From the NCBI GenBank assembly GCA_963788225.1, contig CAWBGI010000003.1:62001-126000 (forward strand): 64,000 nt of DNA, in the 5' to 3' direction. This document shows positions 43,020-50,846 of this stretch, one piece after another. The notes beneath the pieces were generated by a model. That model saw only the letters and a list, made by a program, of their open reading frames with translations. It was not told the DNA's origin and ran no database searches. Each line of letters begins with the position of its first letter. The first letter of the stretch is position 1. The position numbers were made by a program, and so were the translations under genes. The DNA is from Sulfotelmatobacter sp963788225 (GTDB taxonomy: Bacteria > Acidobacteriota > Terriglobia > Terriglobales > Acidobacteriaceae).

Positions 43020-43370
43020 ATGAACAAGCTGATCAGATCGATTCTCAAGACCGCAGTGTATTTTCTGGAGCAGACGGATCGCTTTGCGGGTGATGTGCGC
43101 GACCGCGTCTCCGACAGCGTGGATCACGCCGCCGACCGGGTCTCTGACCTTCGCAGCCAGGCCGAGGAGTTGTACGAAGGCCCCAATCATACCCTCCGCA
43201 ACGTGTTGACCTTTGCGGCTGGGGTTGGCGTTGGAGCCGGCGCAGCCATCTTGTTCGCCCCCGCCAGCGGCGAGGAAATCCGCAACTCAATCGGGGAAAA
43301 GGTCTCGGACATCGGTGGCCGGATGGTAGGCCGATTCTCTTCCGAAAGCCGACACGCTACCGGAACTTAG
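43020..43370 (+). CDS. YtxH-domain protein
   Basis: 116 residues with an amphipathic N-terminus (KLIRSILKTAVYFLEQTDRF), a central membrane segment LTFAAGVGVGAGAAILFAPAS directly followed by GEEIRNSIGEKVSD, the YtxH/GvpP pattern. These small membrane proteins are stress-associated; function unknown. ATG 43020 follows GAGGTAGAGAG. It precedes the GSP17M-like stress gene by 181 bp, which fits a stress-related region. Confidence 0.8.
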   Translation: MNKLIRSILKTAVYFLEQTDRFAGDVRDRVSDSVDHAADRVSDLRSQAEELYEGPNHTLRNVLTFAAGVGVGAGAAILFAPASGEEIRNSIGEKVSDIGGRMVGRFSSESRHATGT

Positions 43371-43551
43371 GGACGATAGGGATAGGAAACACTGTACAGC
43401 CGGAACGTGTAACCCTCCGGTCGCGGTGTGCCCCGCGCGCTAATAGATGAAAAAGCAGAGACCGAAATTGCCGGCGCCGATTAGGTAACGAGTCAGTTGG
43501 AAGTTAAAGAGAAGCAATAACCAGACAACCATCCAAAAAGGAGAACTTACT

Positions 43552-44115
43552 ATGGCAGGAAAAAATACAGCGGTATTTGGGATTTATCGAGATTATGCAG
43601 GCGTCGAGAATGCCGTAGACACATTAAAAGCTGCAGGCTTTCGCAACACTGACATTTCGGTGTTGTTTCCTGAAAACGTCGGGACAAAGGACTTTGCCGT
43701 CAGAAAGGAAACCAAGGCGCCCGAAGGCGCCACCGCGGGCGCTGGCACTGGCGCTATTATCGGTGGCGGGCTGGGTTGGCTGGCGGGCATCGGAGCACTG
43801 GCCATCCCCGGGCTCGGGCCCTTCATCGCAGCCGGTCCCATTGTCGCCGCTTTAGCCGGGGTCGGAGTTGGCGGCGCTGTGGGCGGCATCGCGGGCGCTC
43901 TGATCGGCATGGGTATCCCGGAGTATGAAGCCAAGCGCTACGAAGGTCTCATAAAAGAGGGCGGCATCCTTCTCTCGGTACATTCCGATGATTCAGAGTG
44001 GACGAAGCGCGCGAAGCAAATTCTGGAACGCACCGGCGCGCAGGATGTCTCTTCCACCAGCGAAGCCAGTGCTGACTTCGCCAAAAGCGACAAGCCGATG
44101 CAGCGCGCAAGCTAG
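43552..44115 (+). CDS. GSP17M-like (general stress) Gly-rich membrane protein
   Basis: 187 residues. N-terminal ferredoxin-like domain of the general-stress-protein 17M type (AVFGIYRDYAGVENAVDTLK, NTDISVLFPENVGTKDFAV), a Gly/Ala-rich double membrane segment (GAIIGGGLGWLAGIGALAIP, AALAGVGVGGAVGGIAGALI) and a C-terminal YEGLIKEGGILLSVHSDDSE, giving a split domain around the hairpin. Excellent ribosome site AAAAGGAGAA before ATG 43552. A strong terminator follows 13 bp after the stop. Probably induced under stress, by analogy only. Confidence 0.85.
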   Translation: MAGKNTAVFGIYRDYAGVENAVDTLKAAGFRNTDISVLFPENVGTKDFAVRKETKAPEGATAGAGTGAIIGGGLGWLAGIGALAIPGLGPFIAAGPIVAALAGVGVGGAVGGIAGALIGMGIPEYEAKRYEGLIKEGGILLSVHSDDSEWTKRAKQILERTGAQDVSSTSEASADFAKSDKPMQRAS

Positions 44116-44128
44116 GTTTATCCAAAGA

Positions 44129-44165
44129 GCCCCAGGTGGAAGAGACTTCCCTGGGGCCTTTTTCA
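44129..44165 (+). terminator. Rho-independent terminator
   Basis: GCCCCAGG (from 44129) pairs with CCTGGGGC around an inner GGAAG/CTTCC extension, followed by CTTTTTC. It ends the GSP17M-like gene and may also serve the convergent hemB, which ends at 44234. Confidence 0.85.
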
Positions 44166-44233
44166 TTTGCAGGATGCGAAAGGGGGCACTCTTGCCCGTC
44201 GCTCTTGACTTGAGAACACAACCAGATAATTCC

Positions 44234-45355
44234 TCACGCCAATAACTTCGCCGCGTCTTTGGCGTAATAGGTCAGAATGATGCTCGCCCCGGCTCTGCGG
44301 ATGCTCTGCAGCGATTCCATCATCACGCGATCGCGCTCAATCCAGCCATTGCGCGCGGCGGCTTCGATCATGGCGTATTCGCCGGAGACCTGATACGCGG
44401 CCAGCGGCAGATCGAAACGCAGCCGCGCCGCGGCGATCACGTCGAGATAAGGCATGGCTGGCTTGACCATGATCATGTCCGCGCCTTCCTCGATGTCGAG
44501 TTCGATTTCGCGCATGGCTTCGCGCAAATTCGCCCCATCCATTTGATAAGAGCGGCGGTCGCCGAATTGCGGCGCGGAGTCGGCGGCTTCGCGGAATGGT
44601 CCGTAAAATCCGGAGGCGAACTTCGCCGCATAGGAAAGAATCGGCGTGTTGATGAAGCCGGCTTCGTCGAGCGCGCGCCGGATGGCGGCAACGCGGCCGT
44701 CCATCATGTCGGATGGGGCGATGACGTCGATGCCCGCCCGCGTGAGCGAAACCGAAGTGCGCGCCAGCAGTTCGAGGCTGGCGTCGTTATCGATTTCGAA
44801 CTTGGATTCAACCGCCTTGGCCGCGATTGCCGCCAACTCGTCGATCACCTTCAGCTTTTCCTCTTCGCTCCTCACCGCCCTCACAGCCACTCCCCGTTTC
44901 GCGCTCCAGGCGTCCCGCGCTGCCGCGCCCAGCGACATTGGCGATGCTGAAGACTTCACAATCCCGCAATGTCCGTGCGACATGTATTCACACAAGCAGA
45001 CGTCGCCCATCAGAATCAGATCCGGCACTTCACGTTTCATGGCGCGCGCCGCCTGCTGCACAATCCCGTCTTCGGCCCAGGCGCCAGTGGCAACCTCGTC
45101 CTTTTTGTCGGGAAGGCCAAACAGAATCACCGACGGCACGCCCAGGGTATAAACCTCCCGCGCCTCTTTCACCGCCTCATCCACCGAGAGATTAAATACG
45201 CCCGGCATGGAGCCAACGGCCTTGCGCACTCCCTCACCCGGACAAACGAACATCGGGTACACGAAGGCCTCAGGAGTAAGGCGGGTTTCACGGACCAAAT
45301 CGCGAAGCTGCGCGGTGCGGCGGAGACGACGAAGACGGGTAACAGGAAAAGCCAT
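44234..45355 (-). CDS. hemB: Delta-aminolevulinic acid dehydratase (porphobilinogen synthase) with a ~50-residue insertion
   Basis: 373 residues. HemB joins two 5-aminolevulinates to porphobilinogen in heme synthesis. Zinc motif DVCLCEYMSHGHCG, active-site Lys in SYAAKFASGFYGPFREA and Schiff-base Lys in MIMVKPAMPYLDV, and APSDMMDGRVAAIR. The family runs straight from GHCG into the IDND segment; here about 50 extra residues (around 134-185, DNA 44801-44956) of helical, charged sequence intervene, which explains the length (usual 320-335). ATG 45355 has AGGTGG five bases upstream; a further 11 residues to 45388 are possible but lack signals. Confidence 0.93.
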   Translation of the reverse strand: MAFPVTRLRRLRRTAQLRDLVRETRLTPEAFVYPMFVCPGEGVRKAVGSMPGVFNLSVDEAVKEAREVYTLGVPSVILFGLPDKKDEVATGAWAEDGIVQQAARAMKREVPDLILMGDVCLCEYMSHGHCGIVKSSASPMSLGAAARDAWSAKRGVAVRAVRSEEEKLKVIDELAAIAAKAVESKFEIDNDASLELLARTSVSLTRAGIDVIAPSDMMDGRVAAIRRALDEAGFINTPILSYAAKFASGFYGPFREAADSAPQFGDRRSYQMDGANLREAMREIELDIEEGADMIMVKPAMPYLDVIAAARLRFDLPLAAYQVSGEYAMIEAAARNGWIERDRVMMESLQSIRRAGASIILTYYAKDAAKLLA

Positions 45356-45437
45356 GGAAACCACCTGCAAGAATTGAGCGCCTTCCAACCCTTGATTCTA
45401 GCAGGACTGCTGCTGCGGAAGATCGGTCTCAGGTGAC

Positions 45438-45517
45438 AGGTGCCAGGTCTTAGGCTCCAATCACGACCTTCGCCGCGATCTATCCTGCCGTTCACCAAGG
45501 CCTAAGACCTGACACCT
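45438..45517. repeat. Inverted repeat, 'aggtcttag' family
   Basis: Eighteen-base arms 45438-45455 and 45500-45517 pair with one mismatch around 44 bases. Same family as 16919-16977. It lies between divergent hemB and the histidine kinase. Confidence 0.78.
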
Positions 45518-45611
45518 ATGACCCAAGACCCGCTCCAACGGTAACGAAAGTAATCTGTTTGATCGAAACCCAGACAAGAATCCGCAATTCAATCCATAAA
45601 ATGAAAGAGGG

Positions 45612-47366
45612 ATGAGTCTGTTCGGACGGCATCGCTGGTTCGCGCTCGCCGGCGCCATCACGCTGGCCTTCGGACTCGTGTCGCTAACGGTGCCGCGCGG
45701 CCCCGCGCTTACCGCGATCTTTGACATTGGCTATCTACTGCTCACGCTCACCGTCGGCGGCGTGATGCTGGCCAATGCATGGTCAACCCAGGGCCCCAAC
45801 CGGCGGTTCTGGGCGCTCATGGGCTCGGGATGCATTCTCTGGTCTTGCAACCAAGCGGCCTGGGTGTATTGCGAGGTCCTGCGCCACATCGAATTCCCCG
45901 ATCCCTCGATCATGGACGTGTTCCTTTTCCTCCACCTCGTCCCGATGATCGCAGCGGTCGGCTTGCGTCCGCACCGCAGCGAAGGCGAGCAGAAATTCCG
46001 CGTGGGCGCGCTGGATTTCCTCATGCTGGTGGTCTGGTGGGTATTCCTGTACGCATTCGTAGTGTTCCCGTCGCAATACGTATCTCTCAACGTGGCCGAG
46101 TACGACCGCAACTTCGGCCCACTCTATATGTTCGAGAGCGGCGTGCTGGTGGTGGTGTTGGGCATCGCCTCCCGTGGCGCCTCTGCCGGTTGGAAGATGG
46201 TCTACCTGAACCTGATGGCGGCCAGCGCCGTCTATGCGCTCGATTCGCAGGCAGTGAACCTCGGCCTCACGACCGGCGTGTATTACACGGGCAGTCTCTA
46301 TGATGTTCCGCTGATGTGCGCGGTTTGCTGGATGCTCGCGACCGCCCTCACCGCGCGCGTATCCCAGCCCGCATCCGCATCTCCCAAAGCCGAAGACAAA
46401 TGGGGAGCAATGGCCTTGCGTCTCGCGATGCTCGCGATGCTTTCCCTTCCCGCACTGGGGCTCTGGGCCTACCGCTGGGACAACTCACCCGCTCAGGCTC
46501 GCACCTTTCGCTTATTCACCATTCTCGCCGCGATGCTGGTGCTCGGCGTCTTCGTGTTCATGCGCCAGTATCTTCAGGACCAGGCCCTGATACGTCTGCT
46601 CGAGGATTCGCGCCGCAGCTTCGAAAACGAACAGCGCTTGCAGAGCCATCTTGTGCAGCGGGAGAAGCTGGCTTCGCTGGGCCAATTGGTGGCGGGCGCA
46701 GCGCATGAGATCGATCATCCTCTCACGGCGATCATGGAATATTCCGAAACACTTTGGTCAAAAGAGCGCTTGACCAGCGAGCAGGACGCTCTGGTCCGCA
46801 AGATCGTGAACCAGTCCCAGCGCACCCGCGAGCTCATCTCGAACCTGCTCAGCTTCGCCCAGCAAGGCTCCGCAGAAAAGACGGCGGTCGATGTGTGCAC
46901 CCTTGTGCAGCGCAGCGTGCAAATGCGCGGTCTGCAGAGTCACGATCATAAAATCCGCATCGAAACCTCGATCCAGCCGCACCTGCCCGCCGTGTGGGGC
47001 GACGGCCATCAGTTGTTCCAGGCGTTCGCCCAGATCGTCGAAAACGCTCTCGACGCCCTCGAGGAAGCCGGCGGAGGCTTGCTCCAGGTGAGCGCCCACC
47101 TTCAAGGAGAAGAAGTGGTAGTGCAGTTCTCCGACAGCGGCCCCGGCATCAAAGAGCCCCAAAGGGTCTTCGATCCTTTCTATACGACCAAGCCGATCGG
47201 CAAAGGCACCGGCCTCGGACTCAGCGCCGTCTACGGCGTAGTCCAGGATCATCGCGGACAAATCACCTGCCACAACAAGCCCGAGGGCGGCGCCGTCTTT
47301 ATCGTGCGATTCCCGGCAGGTGCTGAAACGGCGGCGCAAGTGGCCAGCGCGGCGGCGGGCGACTAG
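45612..47366 (+). CDS. Membrane sensor histidine kinase
   Basis: 584 residues. Eight to ten N-terminal membrane helices (7TM-like sensor, residues 8-325), then a cytoplasmic HisKA helix with His365 in GAAHEIDHPLTAIMEYSE, and a HATPase domain: N-box FAQIVENALDALEE, G1 DSGPGIKEPQRVFDPFYTT, G2 GTGLGLSAVYGVVQDHRG. The H-box reads HEIDHPL where HEINNPL is common, a mild deviation. The response regulator is not adjacent, so it is an orphan kinase; ligand unknown. ATG 45612 follows GAAAGAGGG. The next gene at 47401 may be co-transcribed. Confidence 0.9.
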   Translation: MSLFGRHRWFALAGAITLAFGLVSLTVPRGPALTAIFDIGYLLLTLTVGGVMLANAWSTQGPNRRFWALMGSGCILWSCNQAAWVYCEVLRHIEFPDPSIMDVFLFLHLVPMIAAVGLRPHRSEGEQKFRVGALDFLMLVVWWVFLYAFVVFPSQYVSLNVAEYDRNFGPLYMFESGVLVVVLGIASRGASAGWKMVYLNLMAASAVYALDSQAVNLGLTTGVYYTGSLYDVPLMCAVCWMLATALTARVSQPASASPKAEDKWGAMALRLAMLAMLSLPALGLWAYRWDNSPAQARTFRLFTILAAMLVLGVFVFMRQYLQDQALIRLLEDSRRSFENEQRLQSHLVQREKLASLGQLVAGAAHEIDHPLTAIMEYSETLWSKERLTSEQDALVRKIVNQSQRTRELISNLLSFAQQGSAEKTAVDVCTLVQRSVQMRGLQSHDHKIRIETSIQPHLPAVWGDGHQLFQAFAQIVENALDALEEAGGGLLQVSAHLQGEEVVVQFSDSGPGIKEPQRVFDPFYTTKPIGKGTGLGLSAVYGVVQDHRGQITCHNKPEGGAVFIVRFPAGAETAAQVASAAAGD

Positions 47367-47400
47367 GGATCCGATTTCAAGCTGGAGGACTCACGAGCAT

Positions 47401-47904
47401 ATGCTGGAGAGGCTGCGGGACAAACTCGATGGTGCCGATGCACTGATTCGCGCCATGCGTGGGTGCGACAGCAGGAAGCTTGCTGCAGCATTCGCGCGTT
47501 CGACGGTGCTGTTTCTGCAGCTGCCGCCGGGTTGTGAGAACGGGCTCGATCCCAACCTGTCGCAAGAGGAGCTACTAGCTCATATACGGGCGTGCGCTAA
47601 GGATCTGTCGGGGAGGCAGGAGTTTACACCGTTCTGCCGCGTGCGCGGGGGATGCAAGTCGCTCCTGCTGTTCACCCAGCAGAGATTCGTGCAGGAATTC
47701 GTCCAGGCCTATGTTCGAAGGGTCAAACGCATCATGCCGTTCGAAGTTCTAGGTATTGGGGGTCAAATTGCTGTGCGCATGTTCGACGGCGTAGATTCGA
47801 TCGTGTTCAACGCTGACACCAAGTACGAGTTCGAGATTCCGGCGGAACAGTCTGCTTCTCTAAAGCAGTTCTTAGGAACGACGCAGGAGGCGGGCGCTCA
47901 ATAA
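47401..47904 (+). CDS. Hypothetical protein after the histidine kinase
   Basis: 167 residues, not recognised. It has ERLRDKLDGADALIRAMRGC near the start, two further Cys (GCENG, FCRVRGGCKS), an alpha/beta-looking middle (YVRRVKRIMPFEVLGIGGQI) and FDGVDSIVFNADTKYEFEIP. No signal peptide or membrane helix. ATG 47401 has GGAGG about 12 bases upstream, slightly far. It starts 34 bp after the histidine-kinase stop and may be its partner, but no receiver or DNA-binding domain is seen. Confidence 0.7.
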   Translation: MLERLRDKLDGADALIRAMRGCDSRKLAAAFARSTVLFLQLPPGCENGLDPNLSQEELLAHIRACAKDLSGRQEFTPFCRVRGGCKSLLLFTQQRFVQEFVQAYVRRVKRIMPFEVLGIGGQIAVRMFDGVDSIVFNADTKYEFEIPAEQSASLKQFLGTTQEAGAQ

Positions 47905-47989
47905 TAACCAGGACAGTCCTTTCTCCAGCACCGTAGTTCCAGTTTCCCTTCATGTCTCCTACCCTTGCCCTTCCTGTAACATAAATCCG

Positions 47990-50509
47990 ATGTCCCAACC
48001 GCTCCTCCACAACTCCGCGCGCGTGCTCGAATTCGACGCTCTGCGCGAACTCCTGCGTGGATACGCATCTTCGCCGCTAGGTCAAACAAGAATTACAACC
48101 CTCGCGCCTTCCACCGATTCCACTTGGATCACCGAGCAGCAGGACTTAACCACCGAAGTCCGCGAGTTCCGCCGCGTAGGCGGCCACTTCGATTTCTCCG
48201 GCCTGCTCGACGTCACGACCATGGTAAAGAAGTCGCGCATCGCAGGCGCCGTACTGGAAACCACAGACATCCGCGACGTAGTGCTAGTAGTCGACCGCGC
48301 CGCCGAGTGGCGCGAAATCGCGTTCCATCCGCCGGCGAACATGAAGACGGAATGGCGCCGAACGAGAACGCTCTCAGAACGCATCCCCGACTTCACCGAA
48401 TTCTTGCGGCATTTCCGCAACAAGATCGATCCCGATGGAACGCTCGACGACCGCGCTTCGCCCGAGCTGGCAAGGATCCGCCGCGAAATCGAGAAGCAAA
48501 GGCGCGTGATTCAGCAGTCGCTGCAAGGCTACTTGCGCCGCCTCGCCGAAGGCGGCGCGGTGCAGGACGAATTGATCACCATCCGCGGCGAGCGCTTCGT
48601 AATCCCGGTAAAGATCGAGCAAAAGCGGCGCGTGCAAGGCGTGGTCCACGGTGCCAGTTCGAGCGGCCAGACCGTGTTCGTAGAACCGCTGGAAACCATC
48701 GAGCAGAACAACGAATTAGTGCGCCTGCTCGACGAAGAGCAGGCCGAGATACACCGCATTCTGCTGGAGATGACGCGCCGCATAGGCGAGCAAGCAGAAG
48801 CAATCCTGATATCAGCCGAGGCGCTAAGCGAACTGGAACTCCAGTTCGCCAAAGCCCGCTTCGCCCAAGACTACAACTGCGTATCAGTGCAGTTAAGCAG
48901 GGACAAGCGAGAACCATGTGGCGACGGGCGCATTCGCGAGCCTGCCCTGAGCGAAGCCGAAGGGTCAGCGAGCGAAGCGAGCCTAATTCTGCACAACGCC
49001 CGCCATCCCTTGCTGGAACGAAATCTAAAACTCAAAGGCGCAGAAGTAATCCCGGTAAGCCTGGAACTGGAAGGCCCTCGCCGCCAGCTAGTAATCACCG
49101 GCCCCAACACCGGCGGCAAAACCGTAACTCTGAAAACAGTAGGACTGCTCGCCCTAATGGCGCAATCCGGAATCCCAGTTCCAGCCGATAGAGCCGACCT
49201 GCCGGTATTCGACGCGGTCCTCGCCGACATCGGCGACTATCAATCCATCGAGCAGAATCTCTCCACTTTCTCCGCCCACGTAACCAACATCGACTTCATC
49301 TCGCGCACCGCGACCGCGCAGTCGTTGGTCCTGCTCGATGAACTCGGTTCAGCCACCGATCCCGAAGAAGGTGCAGCTCTTGCAGTGGCGATTGCCGGAC
49401 ACTTTGGCCAGATCGGCTGCATGACGATAATTTCAACGCATCACACAAGTTTGAAAGTTTACGGCGCGAATACTCCGGGCGTAATCAACGCCTCGGTAGG
49501 CTTCAACGAGCACACGCTGCAGCCCACGTATGAATTGAAGATGGGAGTGCCCGGAGCGTCAGCGGGAATCAACATCGCGCAGCGCCTGGGATTGAATCCC
49601 GCCATCATCGAAGCGGCGCGGGCACGCCTCGGCACCCAGGCCCGCGACGTCGGTGAATTTCTCGACAAACTTCACGCCAGCTTGCGCGAAGCGGAAGGCG
49701 AGCGCCTGCGTCTGCAGAAGGGCCAGCAAGACCTCGATCAAGAGAAAGGCCGCCTGGCGGTGGAAGGAAAAAATGCCCAGCAAGCCAAGATTCGCGAGAT
49801 GGAAAAGAAGCTCGAAAGCGTCCTGCGCGACTTCGAATACCACGCGCGCGAAGCCGTGAGCGCAGTTCAAGAAAAGGCAGCAGCACAAAAAGTCTCCAAA
49901 GAAGCCGAGCGCCGCATAGCCAAGCTGCGCCGCGAATTCCGCGAGCAATTCGATTCCACCGTAGTGGCCCACGCCAGCGGAGCCGATCAGGGCGATCCCC
50001 ACGCCCAGCCGCAGGTCGTGAAGCAAGTCTCCGAAGGCGACACGGTCAAATTGAAATCAACCGGACGCACTGCAACAGTCCTGCGCAAGTTGGACGACTC
50101 TCACTTCGAAGTGGCCATGGGCGCAATGAAGATGAAGGTCGCACGCGACGACATAGCCGAAGTGATAAATAACGCCTTCGGCGCGGCACGCGGAGCGGAT
50201 TCTCCGGTGAAGGCAGCCCGCGCCCGCGGAATTTCCATCTCGCTGGAAAACGAAGGCCAAACCGCGCCATCGGAAATCAACGTAATCGGCTACAACGTAG
50301 ACGACGCCACCCGCGAAGTGCAAAAGTTCGTAGACCGCGCCTTCCTCGCTGGCCTGCCGCGAGTCCGCGTGGTCCACGGCAGCGGCATGGGCATCCTCCG
50401 CAAAGCCCTGCGCCAAGCGCTACAGCAGCATCCCCACGTAGAGAAAGTAGCCGAACCCCCGCAGAATGAAGGCGGGGGTGGAGCGACGGTGGTGGAGTTG
50501 CGGGTGTGA
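47990..50509 (+). CDS. mutS2: MutS2 family ATPase/endonuclease with repeat insertion
   Basis: 839 residues. Order: helical MutS-core, ABC-type ATPase (Walker A GPNTGGKTVTLKT, signature and Walker B LVLLDELGSATDPEEGAALA), long coiled coil (ERLRLQKGQQDLDQEKGRLA, residues ~560-650), KOW-like segment and C-terminal Smr domain (RVRVVHGSGMGILRKALRQA). The usual Smr LDLRG motif reads INVIG, so the presumed catalytic Asp is absent. A repeat (48945-48964, CCCTGAGCG... type) inserts REPALSEAEGSASEAS before LHNARHPLLE. MutS2 suppresses recombination or splits stalled ribosomes, depending on species. ATG 47990 lacks a strong ribosome site. Confidence 0.92.
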   Translation: MSQPLLHNSARVLEFDALRELLRGYASSPLGQTRITTLAPSTDSTWITEQQDLTTEVREFRRVGGHFDFSGLLDVTTMVKKSRIAGAVLETTDIRDVVLVVDRAAEWREIAFHPPANMKTEWRRTRTLSERIPDFTEFLRHFRNKIDPDGTLDDRASPELARIRREIEKQRRVIQQSLQGYLRRLAEGGAVQDELITIRGERFVIPVKIEQKRRVQGVVHGASSSGQTVFVEPLETIEQNNELVRLLDEEQAEIHRILLEMTRRIGEQAEAILISAEALSELELQFAKARFAQDYNCVSVQLSRDKREPCGDGRIREPALSEAEGSASEASLILHNARHPLLERNLKLKGAEVIPVSLELEGPRRQLVITGPNTGGKTVTLKTVGLLALMAQSGIPVPADRADLPVFDAVLADIGDYQSIEQNLSTFSAHVTNIDFISRTATAQSLVLLDELGSATDPEEGAALAVAIAGHFGQIGCMTIISTHHTSLKVYGANTPGVINASVGFNEHTLQPTYELKMGVPGASAGINIAQRLGLNPAIIEAARARLGTQARDVGEFLDKLHASLREAEGERLRLQKGQQDLDQEKGRLAVEGKNAQQAKIREMEKKLESVLRDFEYHAREAVSAVQEKAAAQKVSKEAERRIAKLRREFREQFDSTVVAHASGADQGDPHAQPQVVKQVSEGDTVKLKSTGRTATVLRKLDDSHFEVAMGAMKMKVARDDIAEVINNAFGAARGADSPVKAARARGISISLENEGQTAPSEINVIGYNVDDATREVQKFVDRAFLAGLPRVRVVHGSGMGILRKALRQALQQHPHVEKVAEPPQNEGGGGATVVELRV
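48945..48964. repeat. Dispersed 20-bp repeat inside mutS2
   Basis: CCCTGAGCGAAGCCGAAGGG, one base different from 32794-32813 in hyuB and read in another frame (LSEAEG). It is flanked by GCGAG/AGCGAGCG runs that form further repeats. Confidence 0.85.
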
Positions 50510-50574
50510 ATTGACGATAGGTTAAGAATGAAACCGCAAAGAAAAAGCGCAAGCACCAATCCAAGAAGAAACCC

Positions 50575-50706
50575 ATGAACCAGTTGGAGCGCGACACGGC
50601 CGCATATTTCGACAACATGACGGAAGAGGAGTTGAAAGAGGAGAACGAGCTCGGAGAGGCGCTCGCTGAAGCGGCCAAAGGGATTGACTTTGACAATGAG
50701 CCCTGA
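50575..50706 (+). CDS. Small acidic hypothetical protein (43 aa)
   Basis: A 43-residue frame beginning NQLERDTAAYFDNMTEEELK and ending KGIDFDNEP, strongly acidic and helical, reminiscent of small regulatory helices or CopG/antitoxin-like peptides. Upstream codons (KKKRKHQSKKKP) are in frame but have no start signal until a stop, so ATG 50575 is chosen; AAGAAG lies eight bases upstream. It falls between mutS2 and dnaG. Independent evidence is limited to composition and position. Confidence 0.45.
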   Translation: MNQLERDTAAYFDNMTEEELKEENELGEALAEAAKGIDFDNEP

Positions 50707-50846
50707 TCGGTCACGCTGACAGGAATTACGCCCGCTTTTCCTAAGCTGTCATCCGGACAGCCGCTTATTCCACAGCTTCTCCACAACAATCCCGCTCCGG
50801 TATATTCCCATCAACAGCACTCTAGCGCACAATCCCAAAGGGAGAA

